Part shown: piece by piece, positions 10,209 through 19,609 of the stretch
Layout of the letters: each line of letters starts with the position of its first letter
Numbering within the stretch: the first letter of the stretch is position 1
DNA from: Gemmatimonadota bacterium
GTDB taxonomy: Bacteria; Gemmatimonadota; Gemmatimonadetes; Gemmatimonadales; Gemmatimonadaceae
Assembly (NCBI GenBank): GCA_016191225.1
Contig: JACPPC010000011.1
Location: 124,001-188,000 of the forward strand
DNA length: 64,000 bases
Reading direction: 5' to 3'
Notes under the pieces: model-generated
The model's input: only the letters and a program-made list of their open reading frames with translations
Database searches by the model: none
What the model was told of the DNA's origin: nothing
Program-made: the position numbers and the translations under genes

Positions 10209-10955
10209 CTACTTCTGCCGCGGCGGCGCAAACTTGATCGAGCCCGTCCGCCACCGCGTGACCCCGCCCAGCGACTCCACCAGCAACGCCCCGCCGGCGT
10301 CGATTCCCAGCACCACACCCGCGGTCGGCTCGTCGATCCTGCGCCCCGCGGCGAAGTCGCGCGCCGACCAGGCCGAGAGCTCGCCGGCGGCCAGCGTGCC
10401 TCCCTGCGCGGCCGCCACCCGCAATGCCGGCACCACGGCGGCGAGCACGTCCACCCGGCGCACGCCGGACCGCAGCCCCGCCGCCTCCTCCTCCGCGTGC
10501 GGCTGCCGCAGGTTGATGCCGACGCCGATCGACACCCACTCCGGCTGCCCGTCGCGCCACCGCGCCTCGACCAGCACTCCCGCCAGCTTCCGGTCGGCGA
10601 CGAGCAGGTCGTTCGGCCACTTGAGCTGCACGCGCGCGCCCGCCAGTTCGTCCAGCGCCGGCGCGAGGGCAAGTCCGATCCGCAACGCCAGCACCGACAG
10701 GGCCGCCTCGTCCGCGCGCTCGATCAGGGTGAGCCAGACGCCCGCGTCGGGCTCGGAACGCCACGACCGGCCATGCTGGCCGCGCCCCGCCGTCTGGTGC
10801 CGGGCCACCACCAGCGTCCCGGTCTCCGCCCCCTCGGACGCCAGGGTGTGGGCGACGTCGAGGGTGCTCGTCACCGTGGCCAGCAGCACCGCCCGCGGCA
10901 CTCCGCACCGCGCGGCGACCTCCGCGGCGCCGAGGCCGTCAACGCGCTCAGCCAC
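10209..10955 (-). CDS. birA: Biotin--[acetyl-CoA-carboxylase] ligase
   Basis: This 248-residue enzyme activates biotin with ATP and attaches it to carrier proteins such as AccB. The biotinyl-adenylate loop GRGQHGRSW is at residues 57-65, KWPNDLL at 112-118 and the RKLAGVLVE segment near 122-130. It is a group I enzyme: there is no N-terminal winged helix for DNA binding, so it should not act as a biotin repressor. Its start overlaps the end of uppP by eight bases, placing it last in the long minus-strand cluster. Confidence 0.92.
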   Translation of the reverse strand: MAERVDGLGAAEVAARCGVPRAVLLATVTSTLDVAHTLASEGAETGTLVVARHQTAGRGQHGRSWRSEPDAGVWLTLIERADEAALSVLALRIGLALAPALDELAGARVQLKWPNDLLVADRKLAGVLVEARWRDGQPEWVSIGVGINLRQPHAEEEAAGLRSGVRRVDVLAAVVPALRVAAAQGGTLAAGELSAWSARDFAAGRRIDEPTAGVVLGIDAGGALLVESLGGVTRWRTGSIKFAPPRQK

Positions 10956-11754
10956 GCAGCGAGTACACCGCGATCACCGCCAGGCCCAGCAGCCACCGGT
11001 AGGCGGCGAAGATCCCGTAGCTGTGCCGGCTCACGTAGCGCAGCAGGACGCTGATCGCCAGCCAGCTGCTGATCCCCGCCGTGAGCACGCCGATCACCAG
11101 CGGCAGGGTCAGTCCCCCCGCCTCCCGCAGCGCCTGGGGGAGCTCGTGCAGCACCGCCGCCGCCGTGATCGGCATGCTCATCAGGAACGAGAAGACGGCC
11201 GCACTCTGGCGGTCGAGGCGAAGGGCCCGCCCCGCCGTGATCGTGGAACCCGAGCGCGACACGCCGGGAATGATCGCGAACATCTGCGCGCAGCCGATCA
11301 GGAGGGCGTCGCGCCACCGCACGCTGTCGAGGGGGCGTTCCTCGCGCGACCACTGGTCCACCGCCCACAGCAGCGTGCCCATCGCGATCAGGGCCCCGGC
11401 GGTCAGCGCCGGGTTGCGGAACACGGTCTCGGCCTGCGTCTTGAAGGCGAGCCCGGCCAGCCCGCCCGGGACGGTCGCGATCGCCAGGTGCACGACCCGT
11501 CGCTTCTCGGGCGCGTCGAGGCGCCGGGTGCGCAGGAGTTCCACCGCCGCGCCGCCGATCGAGACCCACTCGGCCCGGAAGTACCAGAGCACCGCCACGA
11601 GGGTGCCGAGGTGCAGCGCGACGTCAAAGGCGAGCCCGGGGTCGGGCCAGCCGAGGAGCCACGGCGTGAGGGCGAGGTGCGCGGAACTCGAGACGGGAAG
11701 GAACTCGGTCAGTCCCTGCAGCAGGCCAAGGACGGCGGCACGGACGATTTCCAT
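10948..11754 (-). CDS. uppP: Undecaprenyl-diphosphatase UppP (BacA)
   Basis: The 268-residue membrane enzyme recycles the lipid carrier undecaprenyl diphosphate in envelope synthesis. The two family motifs are visible: LLQGLTEFLPVSSSAH near residues 11-26, with catalytic E17, and GVSRSGSTI in the second half. At least seven hydrophobic segments are present and the length is standard. It lies six bases after bshA and overlaps birA. Confidence 0.95.
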   Translation of the reverse strand: MEIVRAAVLGLLQGLTEFLPVSSSAHLALTPWLLGWPDPGLAFDVALHLGTLVAVLWYFRAEWVSIGGAAVELLRTRRLDAPEKRRVVHLAIATVPGGLAGLAFKTQAETVFRNPALTAGALIAMGTLLWAVDQWSREERPLDSVRWRDALLIGCAQMFAIIPGVSRSGSTITAGRALRLDRQSAAVFSFLMSMPITAAAVLHELPQALREAGGLTLPLVIGVLTAGISSWLAISVLLRYVSRHSYGIFAAYRWLLGLAVIAVYSLRG

Positions 11755-11760
11755 TCGGCG

Positions 11761-12894
11761 CTAGCGCTCCGCGAGGGTCGAGGCGTAGAGGGCTTCGTAC
11801 AGGGCCACGACCTCGTTCATGCCGAACCGCGCCCGGGCATCGGCGGCGGCGGCGGCACTCATCCGCGCCCACCGCGCCGGGTCGCGCAGGATCGCCGACG
11901 CCGCGCGGGCCATCCCGGCGGTGTCGCCCACCGCGCACAGTACCCCGGTCTCGCCGTTGCGCACCACTTCGGGGAGGCCGCCCACGCCGTACCCCATCAC
12001 CGGCACGCCGGAGGCGAGGGCCTCGAGCGCCGAGAGGCCGAACGACTCGCGGTCGGTGGTCAGGAGGAACAGGTCCGCCGCCGCGATCAGGGGGGCCACG
12101 TCGTTCAGCTTGCCGAGGAACGACACGTCCTTCTCGACACCGAGCAGCCGCGCCTCGTCCTCGGCATCGGGGCGGTCGGGGCCGTCTCCGATCATCACCA
12201 TCACGCTTGGCACCTCGGCGTTGATGGCGGCGAAGGTGCGCACCACGTCCCGGATCCGCTTCACCGGGCGGAAGTTCGAGAGGTGCACCAGCACCTTGCG
12301 CCCCTGGCCCAGCTCCCGGTGCAGCTCGCCACCGTAGCGCGCCCGGTTGAAGACGGCCGGGTCGACGAAGTTCGGGATCACGTCCACGCGGCAGTTGGTG
12401 CAGCCGAACGCCTTGATCGTTTCCGTCTTCAGGAACTCCGAGACCGCGGTGATCCGGTCGGACTTCTCGATCGAGAACTTGGTGATCGTCTGGAAGCTCG
12501 GGTCCTGCCCCACGATCGTGATGTCGGTGCCGTGCAGCGTGGTCACCACCTTCACGTCGTCGCCGTCCTTCTGGAGCATCTCGCGGGCGATCCAGGCGCT
12601 GGTGGCGTGCGGGATCGCGTAGTGCACGTGCAGCACCTCGAGCCCGTGGGTGCGCACCACCTCGTGCATGCGAACCGCGAGGGCGAGGTCGTACGGCGGG
12701 AACTCGAACAGGGGGTAGCGGCCGACGTCGACTTCGTGGAAGTACACCCGCGGCGTGAACGACGGCAGGCGAAACGGCCAGCGGTAGGTCACGAAGTGCA
12801 CCTCGTGCCCGCGCCCCGCGAGCGCGAGCCCGAGCTCCGTCGCGAGTGCGCCCGAGCCGCCGTACGTCGGATAGCAGGTGATGCCGATCTTCAT
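11761..12894 (-). CDS. bshA: N-acetyl-alpha-D-glucosaminyl L-malate synthase BshA
   Basis: The 377-residue GT4 glycosyltransferase joins UDP-GlcNAc to L-malate, the first step in making the thiol bacillithiol. It starts MKIGITCYPTYGGSGALATE, the exact BshA-type opening, with the GGSG donor loop. Later HVHYAIPHATSA and the E(x7)E region around DRESFGLSALEALASG match the family. The ATG overlaps the miaA stop (ATGA at 12891-12894). bshB and bshC are not seen in the window, so production of bacillithiol is inference. A general GT4 role is the main alternative, but the N-terminus makes BshA likely. Confidence 0.88.
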   Translation of the reverse strand: MKIGITCYPTYGGSGALATELGLALAGRGHEVHFVTYRWPFRLPSFTPRVYFHEVDVGRYPLFEFPPYDLALAVRMHEVVRTHGLEVLHVHYAIPHATSAWIAREMLQKDGDDVKVVTTLHGTDITIVGQDPSFQTITKFSIEKSDRITAVSEFLKTETIKAFGCTNCRVDVIPNFVDPAVFNRARYGGELHRELGQGRKVLVHLSNFRPVKRIRDVVRTFAAINAEVPSVMVMIGDGPDRPDAEDEARLLGVEKDVSFLGKLNDVAPLIAAADLFLLTTDRESFGLSALEALASGVPVMGYGVGGLPEVVRNGETGVLCAVGDTAGMARAASAILRDPARWARMSAAAAADARARFGMNEVVALYEALYASTLAER

Positions 12895-13928
12895 GCCGGT
12901 CGGGCTCCCGCGGCTGCGCCTGGTGATGCGTTCCAAGATGCGTTCGGTGGTGCCTGCCTTGCGGCGTCGTGTGGGACGCCTGCCGGTGCGTTCCCTGCCG
13001 TGCCCGCTTCGTCGTCGTGCCACCAGGCCCGGGCCACGTCGAGGTGGCTCGGGTCGGTCGGGTCGATCCGGGTGACCCGGGCGGCATCGAGCTGGTGCCG
13101 CAGCCAGGTGCGTTGCCGCTTGGCGTACTGTCGCGTGGCGACGATGATGGACTCCCGGGCATCGGCAAGGGTTACCTCGCCGAGCACATATTGTTGCAGC
13201 GCACGGTAGCCGCAGGCGGTCCACGCCGGTGCCGTCGGCGGCACCAGCGCCAGCAGCCGCCGCACCTCGTCCACCCATCCGCCGGCAAGCATGGCGTCGA
13301 CACGCGCCTCGATCCGCGACGACAGCTGTCGGCCCGGGTCGACCACAAGATAGCGGGCGGCGCGCGGCGGAGCCGCCGGCACCGAGGCGTGTGCGTCGCT
13401 CAGCCGCCGCCCCGACAGGAGCACCGTCTCGATCGCCCGCAGCAGCTGCGTCCGCCCGAGGTGGGCGCGCGCCGGGTCGAGCGCGGCGCACCACCGTCGC
13501 AGCTCCCCCAGCGGGAGCGGCCCGATCACGGCGTCGAGGGCGGCGCGCCCCCCGGGATCGAGGGGCGGAGACTCGTGCAGCGGCGCCACGAGCGCCTGCA
13601 CATAGAACCCCGTGCCCCCGGCCACCAGCGCCTCGCGTCCCTGCGACGCGAGACCGGCCAGCCACCCCGCCGCCGCCGTCGCCCAGCGGCCGGCGGACCA
13701 GCGTTCGCCGGGCTCCGCCACGTCCAGCCCGATGTGGGGCACGCGCGCGCGCTCGTCGCGCGACGGCTTGGCGGTGCCGACGTCGAAGCCGCGATAGAGA
13801 TGCCGGGCGTCGGCGCTGATGATCGTCGCGCCCGTTTCGGCGGCGAGCGCCATCGCCACGGCCGACTTGCCCGCGGCGGTCGGGCCGCAGATGACGCGCA
13901 GCGCGCGATCGATCCTACCGGCGCCCAA
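12891..13928 (-). CDS. miaA: tRNA dimethylallyltransferase MiaA
   Basis: The 345-residue enzyme adds an isopentenyl group to A37 of tRNAs that read UNN codons. The P-loop GPTAAGKS is at about residues 15-22 and SADARHLYRGFDVGTAK provides the substrate-binding segment. The TTG at 13928 is chosen as the start: it overlaps the mutL stop by 14 bases and gives a normal N-terminus. An ATG at 13979 would overlap mutL by 65 bases. A low-complexity Ala/Pro/Asn tail of about 35 residues follows the conserved region. It sits between mutL and bshA, and the mutL-miaA order is common in bacteria. Confidence 0.93.
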   Translation of the reverse strand: MGAGRIDRALRVICGPTAAGKSAVAMALAAETGATIISADARHLYRGFDVGTAKPSRDERARVPHIGLDVAEPGERWSAGRWATAAAGWLAGLASQGREALVAGGTGFYVQALVAPLHESPPLDPGGRAALDAVIGPLPLGELRRWCAALDPARAHLGRTQLLRAIETVLLSGRRLSDAHASVPAAPPRAARYLVVDPGRQLSSRIEARVDAMLAGGWVDEVRRLLALVPPTAPAWTACGYRALQQYVLGEVTLADARESIIVATRQYAKRQRTWLRHQLDAARVTRIDPTDPSHLDVARAWWHDDEAGTAGNAPAGVPHDAARQAPPNASWNASPGAAAGARPA

Positions 13929-15699
13929 ACCGCCGCTCGAGCTCGTCCCAGCCCAGGTGCACGATCGTGGCCCGACCATGCACGTCGTGCGCCGGGAGGG
14001 TGGTGCGGGCCAGGGCCGCGAAGAGCGCCCGCATCTCGTCGCCCGACAGGGCGTCGCCGGCCTTGATCGCCGCCTTGCAGGCCACGGTCGCCGCGAGGCG
14101 CTCGTGCCGTGCCGCCGTGCCCGCCACCCGGTCGCCCGTGAGGGCGTCGAGCGAGTCGCGCAGGCAGCGCTCGGCGTCGAACCGCGGGTGGGGCATCGGC
14201 ACGGCGCGCACGATCAGCGCGTGGCCGCCGAACCCGTCGATCTCGAACCCGAGGCGCTCGAGCGACTCGCGATTGGCCTCGAACGCGTCCGCCTCGGCGG
14301 GTCCGAGGTGCAACGTCATGGGGAAAAGCAGGCGCTGCGAGGGCACCTCCCCCCGCTCGAGCGCCTGCATGAACTTCTCGAACAGCACCCGCTCGTGCGC
14401 CGAGTGCTGGTCGATCAGCACGATTCCGTCCTCGCGCTCGAACATCAGCCAAGTGCGGCGCAGTTGCACCAGCGGCGGCACCTCCACCGGCGGCTCGGCG
14501 GCCTCGGCGGCGGCGGGAGCCGGCCCCGCTGCGGCGGCGCTCATCACGGTTGCGCCGCGCGGGGCATCCCATTCCGCATCGCCCGCGGCGAACAGCGAGC
14601 CGTCGTCCATCGCGGGGGCGGCGCGCAGCACCTCGAGGTCCACCGTCGGCGGCTGCAGGGGCGCCGAGAGGGTCGCGCCCCCCCAGAACCGCTGCCCGGC
14701 CCCCGCCGCGCTGTCGAGCGTGCCAAGGGCGCGCCGCACCGCCTGCTCCACCGTCCGCTCCACGGGCCACCGGTCGCGAAAGCGCACCTCGGTCTTGGCG
14801 GGGTGCACGTTCACGTCCACCAGTTCGCCGGGCACGGTGAGTTCAAGGAACAGCGACGGCCGCGCGCCAGCGGGTATCGTCGACCGGTACGCCGCCTCGG
14901 CGGCGCGGGTGAGCCCGCCGTCGCGAATCGCGCGCTGATTCACCACCAGGTGCACGCGGCGCGACTGGGTGCCCACCTCCACCGGCCTCTCCACCAGGCC
15001 ACGCACGTGCGTCGGCCCGTACACGTCGTCGACGTCGATCAGCTCCTCGGCGTAGCGCCCGCCCCAGAGGCCGGCGAGCCGCGCCCGAAGCGAGCTGGCC
15101 GGCGGAAGGGCGAGGGCGCTCTTGCCGTCGTGCGCAAGCGCGAGCCGAACGTCGCGGCGCGTGAGCGCGATCGTGGTTACCGCATCGGCCAGCGCCCGCC
15201 ACTCCGACCGGGCCCCGCGCAGGAAGCGCTGGCGCGCCGGGGCGTTGTAGAACAGCTGCGCCACGCTCACCGTCGTTCCCCGCCGGCGGGCGACGTCCTC
15301 CACGGCGAGGATCGCGCCGGCGGCGGCGCGCACGCGCGTGCCGGCGCCATCGGCGGTGGCCGTCTCGATCTCCAGCTGCGACACCGAACAGATCGCCGGG
15401 AGCGCCTCGCCGCGAAAGCCGAAGCTCGCCACGCCCACAAGGTCGGCCGCGGCGTGGATCTTCGATGTCGCGTGCCGTTGCAGCGCGAGCTGCGCGTCCT
15501 CGCGGTCCATGCCCCCGCCGTCGTCGCTCACGCGAATCAGCGCGCGACCGCCCTCCTCCACCACCAGCTCAATCGTCGTGGCCCCGGCGTCGAGCGCGTT
15601 CTCGACGAGCTCCTTGGCGACCGACGCCGGGCGCTCGACCACCTCGCCCGCGGCGATCTGGTCGGCCACCGCGTTGGGCAGGACGGCAATCCGGGGCAC
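13915..15699 (-). CDS. mutL: DNA mismatch repair protein MutL
   Basis: The 594-residue protein couples MutS mismatch recognition to strand incision. The N-terminal GHKL ATPase shows E30/N34 in KELVENALDAGA, DDGGGM and GFRGEAL. A Pro/Ala-rich linker separates it from the C-terminal domain. That domain contains DQHSAHERVLFE, a variant of the endonuclease motif DQHA(x)2E(x)4E with Ser for Ala, so this is probably a nicking MutL, consistent with a species without MutH. The GTG start at 15699 puts PRIAVLPNAVADQIAAGEVV at the N-terminus, the standard opening. Confidence 0.95.
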   Translation of the reverse strand: MPRIAVLPNAVADQIAAGEVVERPASVAKELVENALDAGATTIELVVEEGGRALIRVSDDGGGMDREDAQLALQRHATSKIHAAADLVGVASFGFRGEALPAICSVSQLEIETATADGAGTRVRAAAGAILAVEDVARRRGTTVSVAQLFYNAPARQRFLRGARSEWRALADAVTTIALTRRDVRLALAHDGKSALALPPASSLRARLAGLWGGRYAEELIDVDDVYGPTHVRGLVERPVEVGTQSRRVHLVVNQRAIRDGGLTRAAEAAYRSTIPAGARPSLFLELTVPGELVDVNVHPAKTEVRFRDRWPVERTVEQAVRRALGTLDSAAGAGQRFWGGATLSAPLQPPTVDLEVLRAAPAMDDGSLFAAGDAEWDAPRGATVMSAAAAGPAPAAAEAAEPPVEVPPLVQLRRTWLMFEREDGIVLIDQHSAHERVLFEKFMQALERGEVPSQRLLFPMTLHLGPAEADAFEANRESLERLGFEIDGFGGHALIVRAVPMPHPRFDAERCLRDSLDALTGDRVAGTAARHERLAATVACKAAIKAGDALSGDEMRALFAALARTTLPAHDVHGRATIVHLGWDELERRFGRR

Positions 15700-15779
15700 G
15701 TTCGAAAGGTAGCGCGGGTGGCGCGGTTCGCGGCGCGAACGCCGCCGCTTGCGCCGGCCCCCGCCGACGCGGGGCGCGG

Positions 15780-17849
15780 TCAGGGGTTCGGCAGTGCCAG
15801 TTCGAGCAACCGCTCGCGCGCGATCCAGCCGCCGCGGTCGCCGTCGAGGGTGATGCGCGCCCACGGCCCGGTGGCCGTGTCGATGCGCGCGATCTCGCCG
15901 GTGAGGATCTGGGCTGCCGGGTCGGCGCCGAGCGCGGGCAGCGAACGCAGCGGATCGCCGCCGCGCACCACCGCGAGCGGGGCCGCGGCAAGGCGCCGGT
16001 GGACCACCCCCGCCGCGAGCCCGGCCGCCAGCGCGAGCACCAGCGCGAGGCTCGCCCCGACGGCACCGACGGCCGAGCCACGCGACACCGCGGCCGCGAG
16101 CCCGAGCCACGCCGCGCTCCACAGGCCGAGGGCGACGATTGCGGCAAGGTCACCCGGCACCGGCGGCACCCAGGCGATCCAGCCGTCCGTCGGCGCGGGC
16201 AGCGCCCCGATCGCCGCGCGAACGTCCGCCGCGCCGGGCTCCAGCCGCAGCGCGCGCTGCCAGGCCTGCGCGGCGGCCGCCGTGTCGCGCCCGGCAATCG
16301 CCGCCGCGCCGAGGTTGGCCCAGGCGTCTGCGGCACGCGGCGCCTCCCCTGCGGCGGCCGCGAATCGATCGCGGGCCACCGCAAGCTCGCCGCGCTGCCA
16401 GGCGCCGAGGCCGTCGGCGAACGCGCGCGCCCCCCGCTCCCCCGGCGCCGAGCCAAGCGTCGGGACGAGCACCGCGAGCGACGCCACGGCGATCAGCACG
16501 GCGCGCGCGCCAACGCGAACCGCCTCCCTGTCGATCGCCGTCAGCAGGGCGCGCAACCGCGTCCCCGCATCGCGCGGCGCCGGCGCGCCGGCGAATGCCG
16601 CCGCGTCGAGCCCGGCGAGCAGCGCCGCCGTCTCCTCGGCGGTCGACGCGGTCACCCCGGCGCGGCGCAGCAGGTGCGCCACGTCGTCGGTCACGGCCAC
16701 CGCGTCGGTGCCGAGCCCGAGCCGCTCGTCGAGGGCCCGGCGAAAGAGCCGCCGCGCCTCGTCCACGCTCAGGCGGCGGTCGCGCAACCGCATCGCCGCG
16801 GGCACTCCCCGGGCATGCCGCGAACGTCGGCGCCAGGCCCGGCGCCCGGTGACCAGCACCGCCGGCACAGGCACCAGCGCCACCGCGAGCCAGAATGGGA
16901 GCCGCGTGGCGATGGGCGGCGGCAGGGGGCCCCGCCATGTGCGCCGCAGGGGCGCCACGGCGGCCTGCGGCGACACCGGCGCCGCGATCGCCGCGACACC
17001 CGGCGCGACGTGCAGTGTCTCGGGGGCAGTGCGTGCGTCCTCCCATCGCCGCCGCACGGGATCGTAGTACGGATACGCGACTGGTGGCACCTCCTGCTCT
17101 CCCGCCGCGCGCGGCGTCACCAGCCAGTCGAACTCCTTGGCCCCCCGCACCAGCTGGCTCGAACTGTCCACCGTCACGCGCTCACCGGCGGGCACGGCCG
17201 CCGCCCAGCCGATGGCCAGCGACGGGCGTGGGAGCAGGTTGATGTTTCCCTCCCCCGCGATCCGCAGCGTGAGCGTCACGGGCTCCCCGGCGCGCGTGTC
17301 GTGCGCGTCGAGCCGGCTGGTGACCGTGAGCACGCCAACGGCCCCGGACCACGCGGGGGGCCGCGCCGCCGCCGGCGGATCGACCGCCACCAGCGTCACC
17401 ACGTCCGAGCGCAGGGTGTGGCTCTCCTCCCGGCTGAAGAACGACGAGCCGAGCGGAAGGGCGTACGTCAGCTCGGCGGGGGGAATGCGGTGCACGCCGG
17501 CCGTGAGGGGGAAGACCGCGCGCTCGAAGACGTGGATCTCGTACGTGCGGTCGCCGACGCGGCGGTTGTGCAGCACCGTGTAGCCGCCCCGCTGGTCGTA
17601 GGCGAGCATCGCGCGCAGCTCGGGTGGCACGAACTCCGGGTTCCGGCGCAGCCGCTCGCGCACCTCCTCGGTCACGAACACCGCGACCTGGTACCGCGCC
17701 TGCTGCCCGACCACCACCGTGTCAGGAAAGACAAGGGCGCGGAAGGTGACGCCCAGGCCGGCATCGGGGACGGTGCGCGACACCACGGCCGGGTCGCCGG
17801 CCTGCGGCTGCTGCGGGGCGAGCAAGGCGAGCAGGAGCGCGGCGATCAC
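15780..17849 (-). CDS. batD: BatD-like protein with TPR and C-terminal SH3-like domain
   Basis: This 689-residue membrane protein has a signal peptide (IAALLLALLAP), then BatD-type beta-sandwich repeats. Examples are GVTFRALVFPDTVVVGQQ and ITSR-like oxygen-tolerance segments. A transmembrane helix follows near residue 365 and then a cytoplasmic helical part. After further hydrophobic stretches come TPR-like helices (residues about 500-570) and an SH3-like end (WARITLDGDRGGWIARERL). It thus appears to combine BatD and BatE roles. The GTG start overlaps the upstream TGA (GTGA, 17846-17849). Bat proteins are linked to aerotolerance and stress resistance; the mechanism is unknown. Confidence 0.82.
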   Translation of the reverse strand: MIAALLLALLAPQQPQAGDPAVVSRTVPDAGLGVTFRALVFPDTVVVGQQARYQVAVFVTEEVRERLRRNPEFVPPELRAMLAYDQRGGYTVLHNRRVGDRTYEIHVFERAVFPLTAGVHRIPPAELTYALPLGSSFFSREESHTLRSDVVTLVAVDPPAAARPPAWSGAVGVLTVTSRLDAHDTRAGEPVTLTLRIAGEGNINLLPRPSLAIGWAAAVPAGERVTVDSSSQLVRGAKEFDWLVTPRAAGEQEVPPVAYPYYDPVRRRWEDARTAPETLHVAPGVAAIAAPVSPQAAVAPLRRTWRGPLPPPIATRLPFWLAVALVPVPAVLVTGRRAWRRRSRHARGVPAAMRLRDRRLSVDEARRLFRRALDERLGLGTDAVAVTDDVAHLLRRAGVTASTAEETAALLAGLDAAAFAGAPAPRDAGTRLRALLTAIDREAVRVGARAVLIAVASLAVLVPTLGSAPGERGARAFADGLGAWQRGELAVARDRFAAAAGEAPRAADAWANLGAAAIAGRDTAAAAQAWQRALRLEPGAADVRAAIGALPAPTDGWIAWVPPVPGDLAAIVALGLWSAAWLGLAAAVSRGSAVGAVGASLALVLALAAGLAAGVVHRRLAAAPLAVVRGGDPLRSLPALGADPAAQILTGEIARIDTATGPWARITLDGDRGGWIARERLLELALPNP

Positions 17850-19609
17850 CAATCCTTCTCCACCCGCGGCGGCTCGCCCGCGGCACGCTTCTGCCGGCGT
17901 CCCTGCACGTCGCGCTCGTCGCGTGCGGCGTTGTCGAGCAGCTGCTCTGCCTGCCGGCGGTCGAGCGAGCCCTGTGGGGTCGCCGGCGCCTGCTCGGGCT
18001 GCTGCTGCTCCTGCGGCCGTGGTGGCGGCGGCGGGCCGCCCGCGCCGGCGCCCCCCTGCGGGTCGCGCAGGGCGAGCTCGTAGTTCCACTTCGCGTCCGC
18101 ATCGGCGGGGTGCGCGAGCAGGTACTTCTTGTAGAGCTCGGCGGCGGCGCCGAGTTCCTGCGCGTCGCCGGCGCGGCCGCGCCGGAGGTGCGCCAGCGCC
18201 AGGTTGAACTGCGCGCGCCGCCGCACTTCCGGCCGCTCGGCGCGGGTCAGCGGGTCGAGGACCAGGATCGCCCCCGCGATCGAGTCGGCGGCGAGGAGCG
18301 CCGTGCCGAGATTGTAGAGCGTCTCCGGCCGGTGGTCCCCGGCGCGGATCCTGACGCGCAGGTCGAACACGTCCTGCGCCGCCTTGTAACTCGCCGACGA
18401 CCGGGCATCGCGGCGCGGCGTGCTGTCGCCCGCGCCGCGGGCCCGCGGCGGTCCCTGCGTCCCGACCGCTGGCGTGTCGGCCGTGTCGGCGGGGGGCGCC
18501 GCGGGGGGACGGTTCCGGTCCTGCGGCGCCGCCAGCACCAGGAGGGCACCGGCCGCCAGCGGCACGCGTGCCGCCCGGGAAGCGCTCCTCCCCCGGCGCC
18601 AGCGGCCGCGCCCGTCGCTCGCCAAGGCATCCCAGAGCAGGAGCAGCACCGCCGGCAGCAGGAACCACTGGAAGCGGGCCTGCGCCTGCACGACGCCGGC
18701 CTCCGCCCGCGCCGCGGTGCGGAGGTCGGCGAGCGCCCCGCGAATGCGCGTGCTCCGGTCGCCAAGGTCGGGGGGAATGACGGTGCCGTTCGACGCGCGT
18801 GCAATCGCCTCGAGCACCTCGGGATGCGCCCGCGAGATCACGACCTCGCCATCGCGATTGCGGTGCCAGTCGCGGCGCCCGTCGATCACCTCGGGAATGG
18901 CGCTTCCCCTCACCGTGCCGAACCCCACCGTGATCACGCGCACGTCGTTCTCGCGCGCGTTGCGAGCCGCGAGGTCGATCGCAGCATCGTCCTCCCAGCT
19001 CTCCCCGTCGGTGAAGAGCACGAGGGCGCGGTCGGCGGAGCTGTGCGCCGCCAGCAGCAGGTCCACCGCCTGCTTCAGGGCCGGCGCGATCGCGCTCCCC
19101 GGCTGCCCGGCCACGCTCGGGTCGAGGTGTTCGAGGTACAGGTCGAGCGCACCCGCGTCGGTCGTGAGCGGCGTCAGCACGTAGCTCCGTCCCGCGAACG
19201 CGATCAGCGCGAACCGGTGCGCCACGCCGCTCGCCCGCAGGCGCCGGATCTCCGCGCGGACCCGCTCGAGGCGCGACGGCCGATCGTCGTTGGCCAGCAT
19301 GGACAGCGACACGTCAACCACCAGCACCACATCGGCCCCCTCGGCCGAGCGCGACACGTGTTCCTCGCCCCAGCGCGGCCCGAGCAGCGCGATCGCGGCA
19401 AGGGCGGCCACGAGCCCCAGCCGCGCCGCCCGCCACGCGAGGGCGCGCGAGACGTCTGCCGGGGCCAGCCGCCGCACGAGGGCCGCGTCGCCGAAGCGGG
19501 CCAGCCGCCGGCGGCGTCGGCGCAGCGACAACGCGAGCAGCGCCAGCACCAGCAGCGGCGCACCGAGGGCCGCGGCGGCCAGCCACCGGTCAGCGAACAG
19601 CGCCATCAT
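17846..19609 (-). CDS. batB: VWA-domain protein with TPR tail (BatB/BatC fusion)
   Basis: The 587-residue protein has two N-terminal membrane helices, a von Willebrand A domain and a TPR region. The MIDAS metal site DVSLS is at residues 99-103. A third helix follows near residue 310, then a disordered Pro/Arg linker and TPR repeats (LYNLGTALLAADSIAGA..., FNLALAHLRRGRAGDAQEL) near residues 420-500. A Gln/Pro-rich segment and a charged tail end the protein. BatB and BatC are separate genes in Bacteroides, so this is a fusion. The ATG at 19609 overlaps the batA stop (ATGA); the next Met is the adjacent codon. Confidence 0.85.
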   Translation of the reverse strand: MMALFADRWLAAAALGAPLLVLALLALSLRRRRRRLARFGDAALVRRLAPADVSRALAWRAARLGLVAALAAIALLGPRWGEEHVSRSAEGADVVLVVDVSLSMLANDDRPSRLERVRAEIRRLRASGVAHRFALIAFAGRSYVLTPLTTDAGALDLYLEHLDPSVAGQPGSAIAPALKQAVDLLLAAHSSADRALVLFTDGESWEDDAAIDLAARNARENDVRVITVGFGTVRGSAIPEVIDGRRDWHRNRDGEVVISRAHPEVLEAIARASNGTVIPPDLGDRSTRIRGALADLRTAARAEAGVVQAQARFQWFLLPAVLLLLWDALASDGRGRWRRGRSASRAARVPLAAGALLVLAAPQDRNRPPAAPPADTADTPAVGTQGPPRARGAGDSTPRRDARSSASYKAAQDVFDLRVRIRAGDHRPETLYNLGTALLAADSIAGAILVLDPLTRAERPEVRRRAQFNLALAHLRRGRAGDAQELGAAAELYKKYLLAHPADADAKWNYELALRDPQGGAGAGGPPPPPRPQEQQQPEQAPATPQGSLDRRQAEQLLDNAARDERDVQGRRQKRAAGEPPRVEKDW

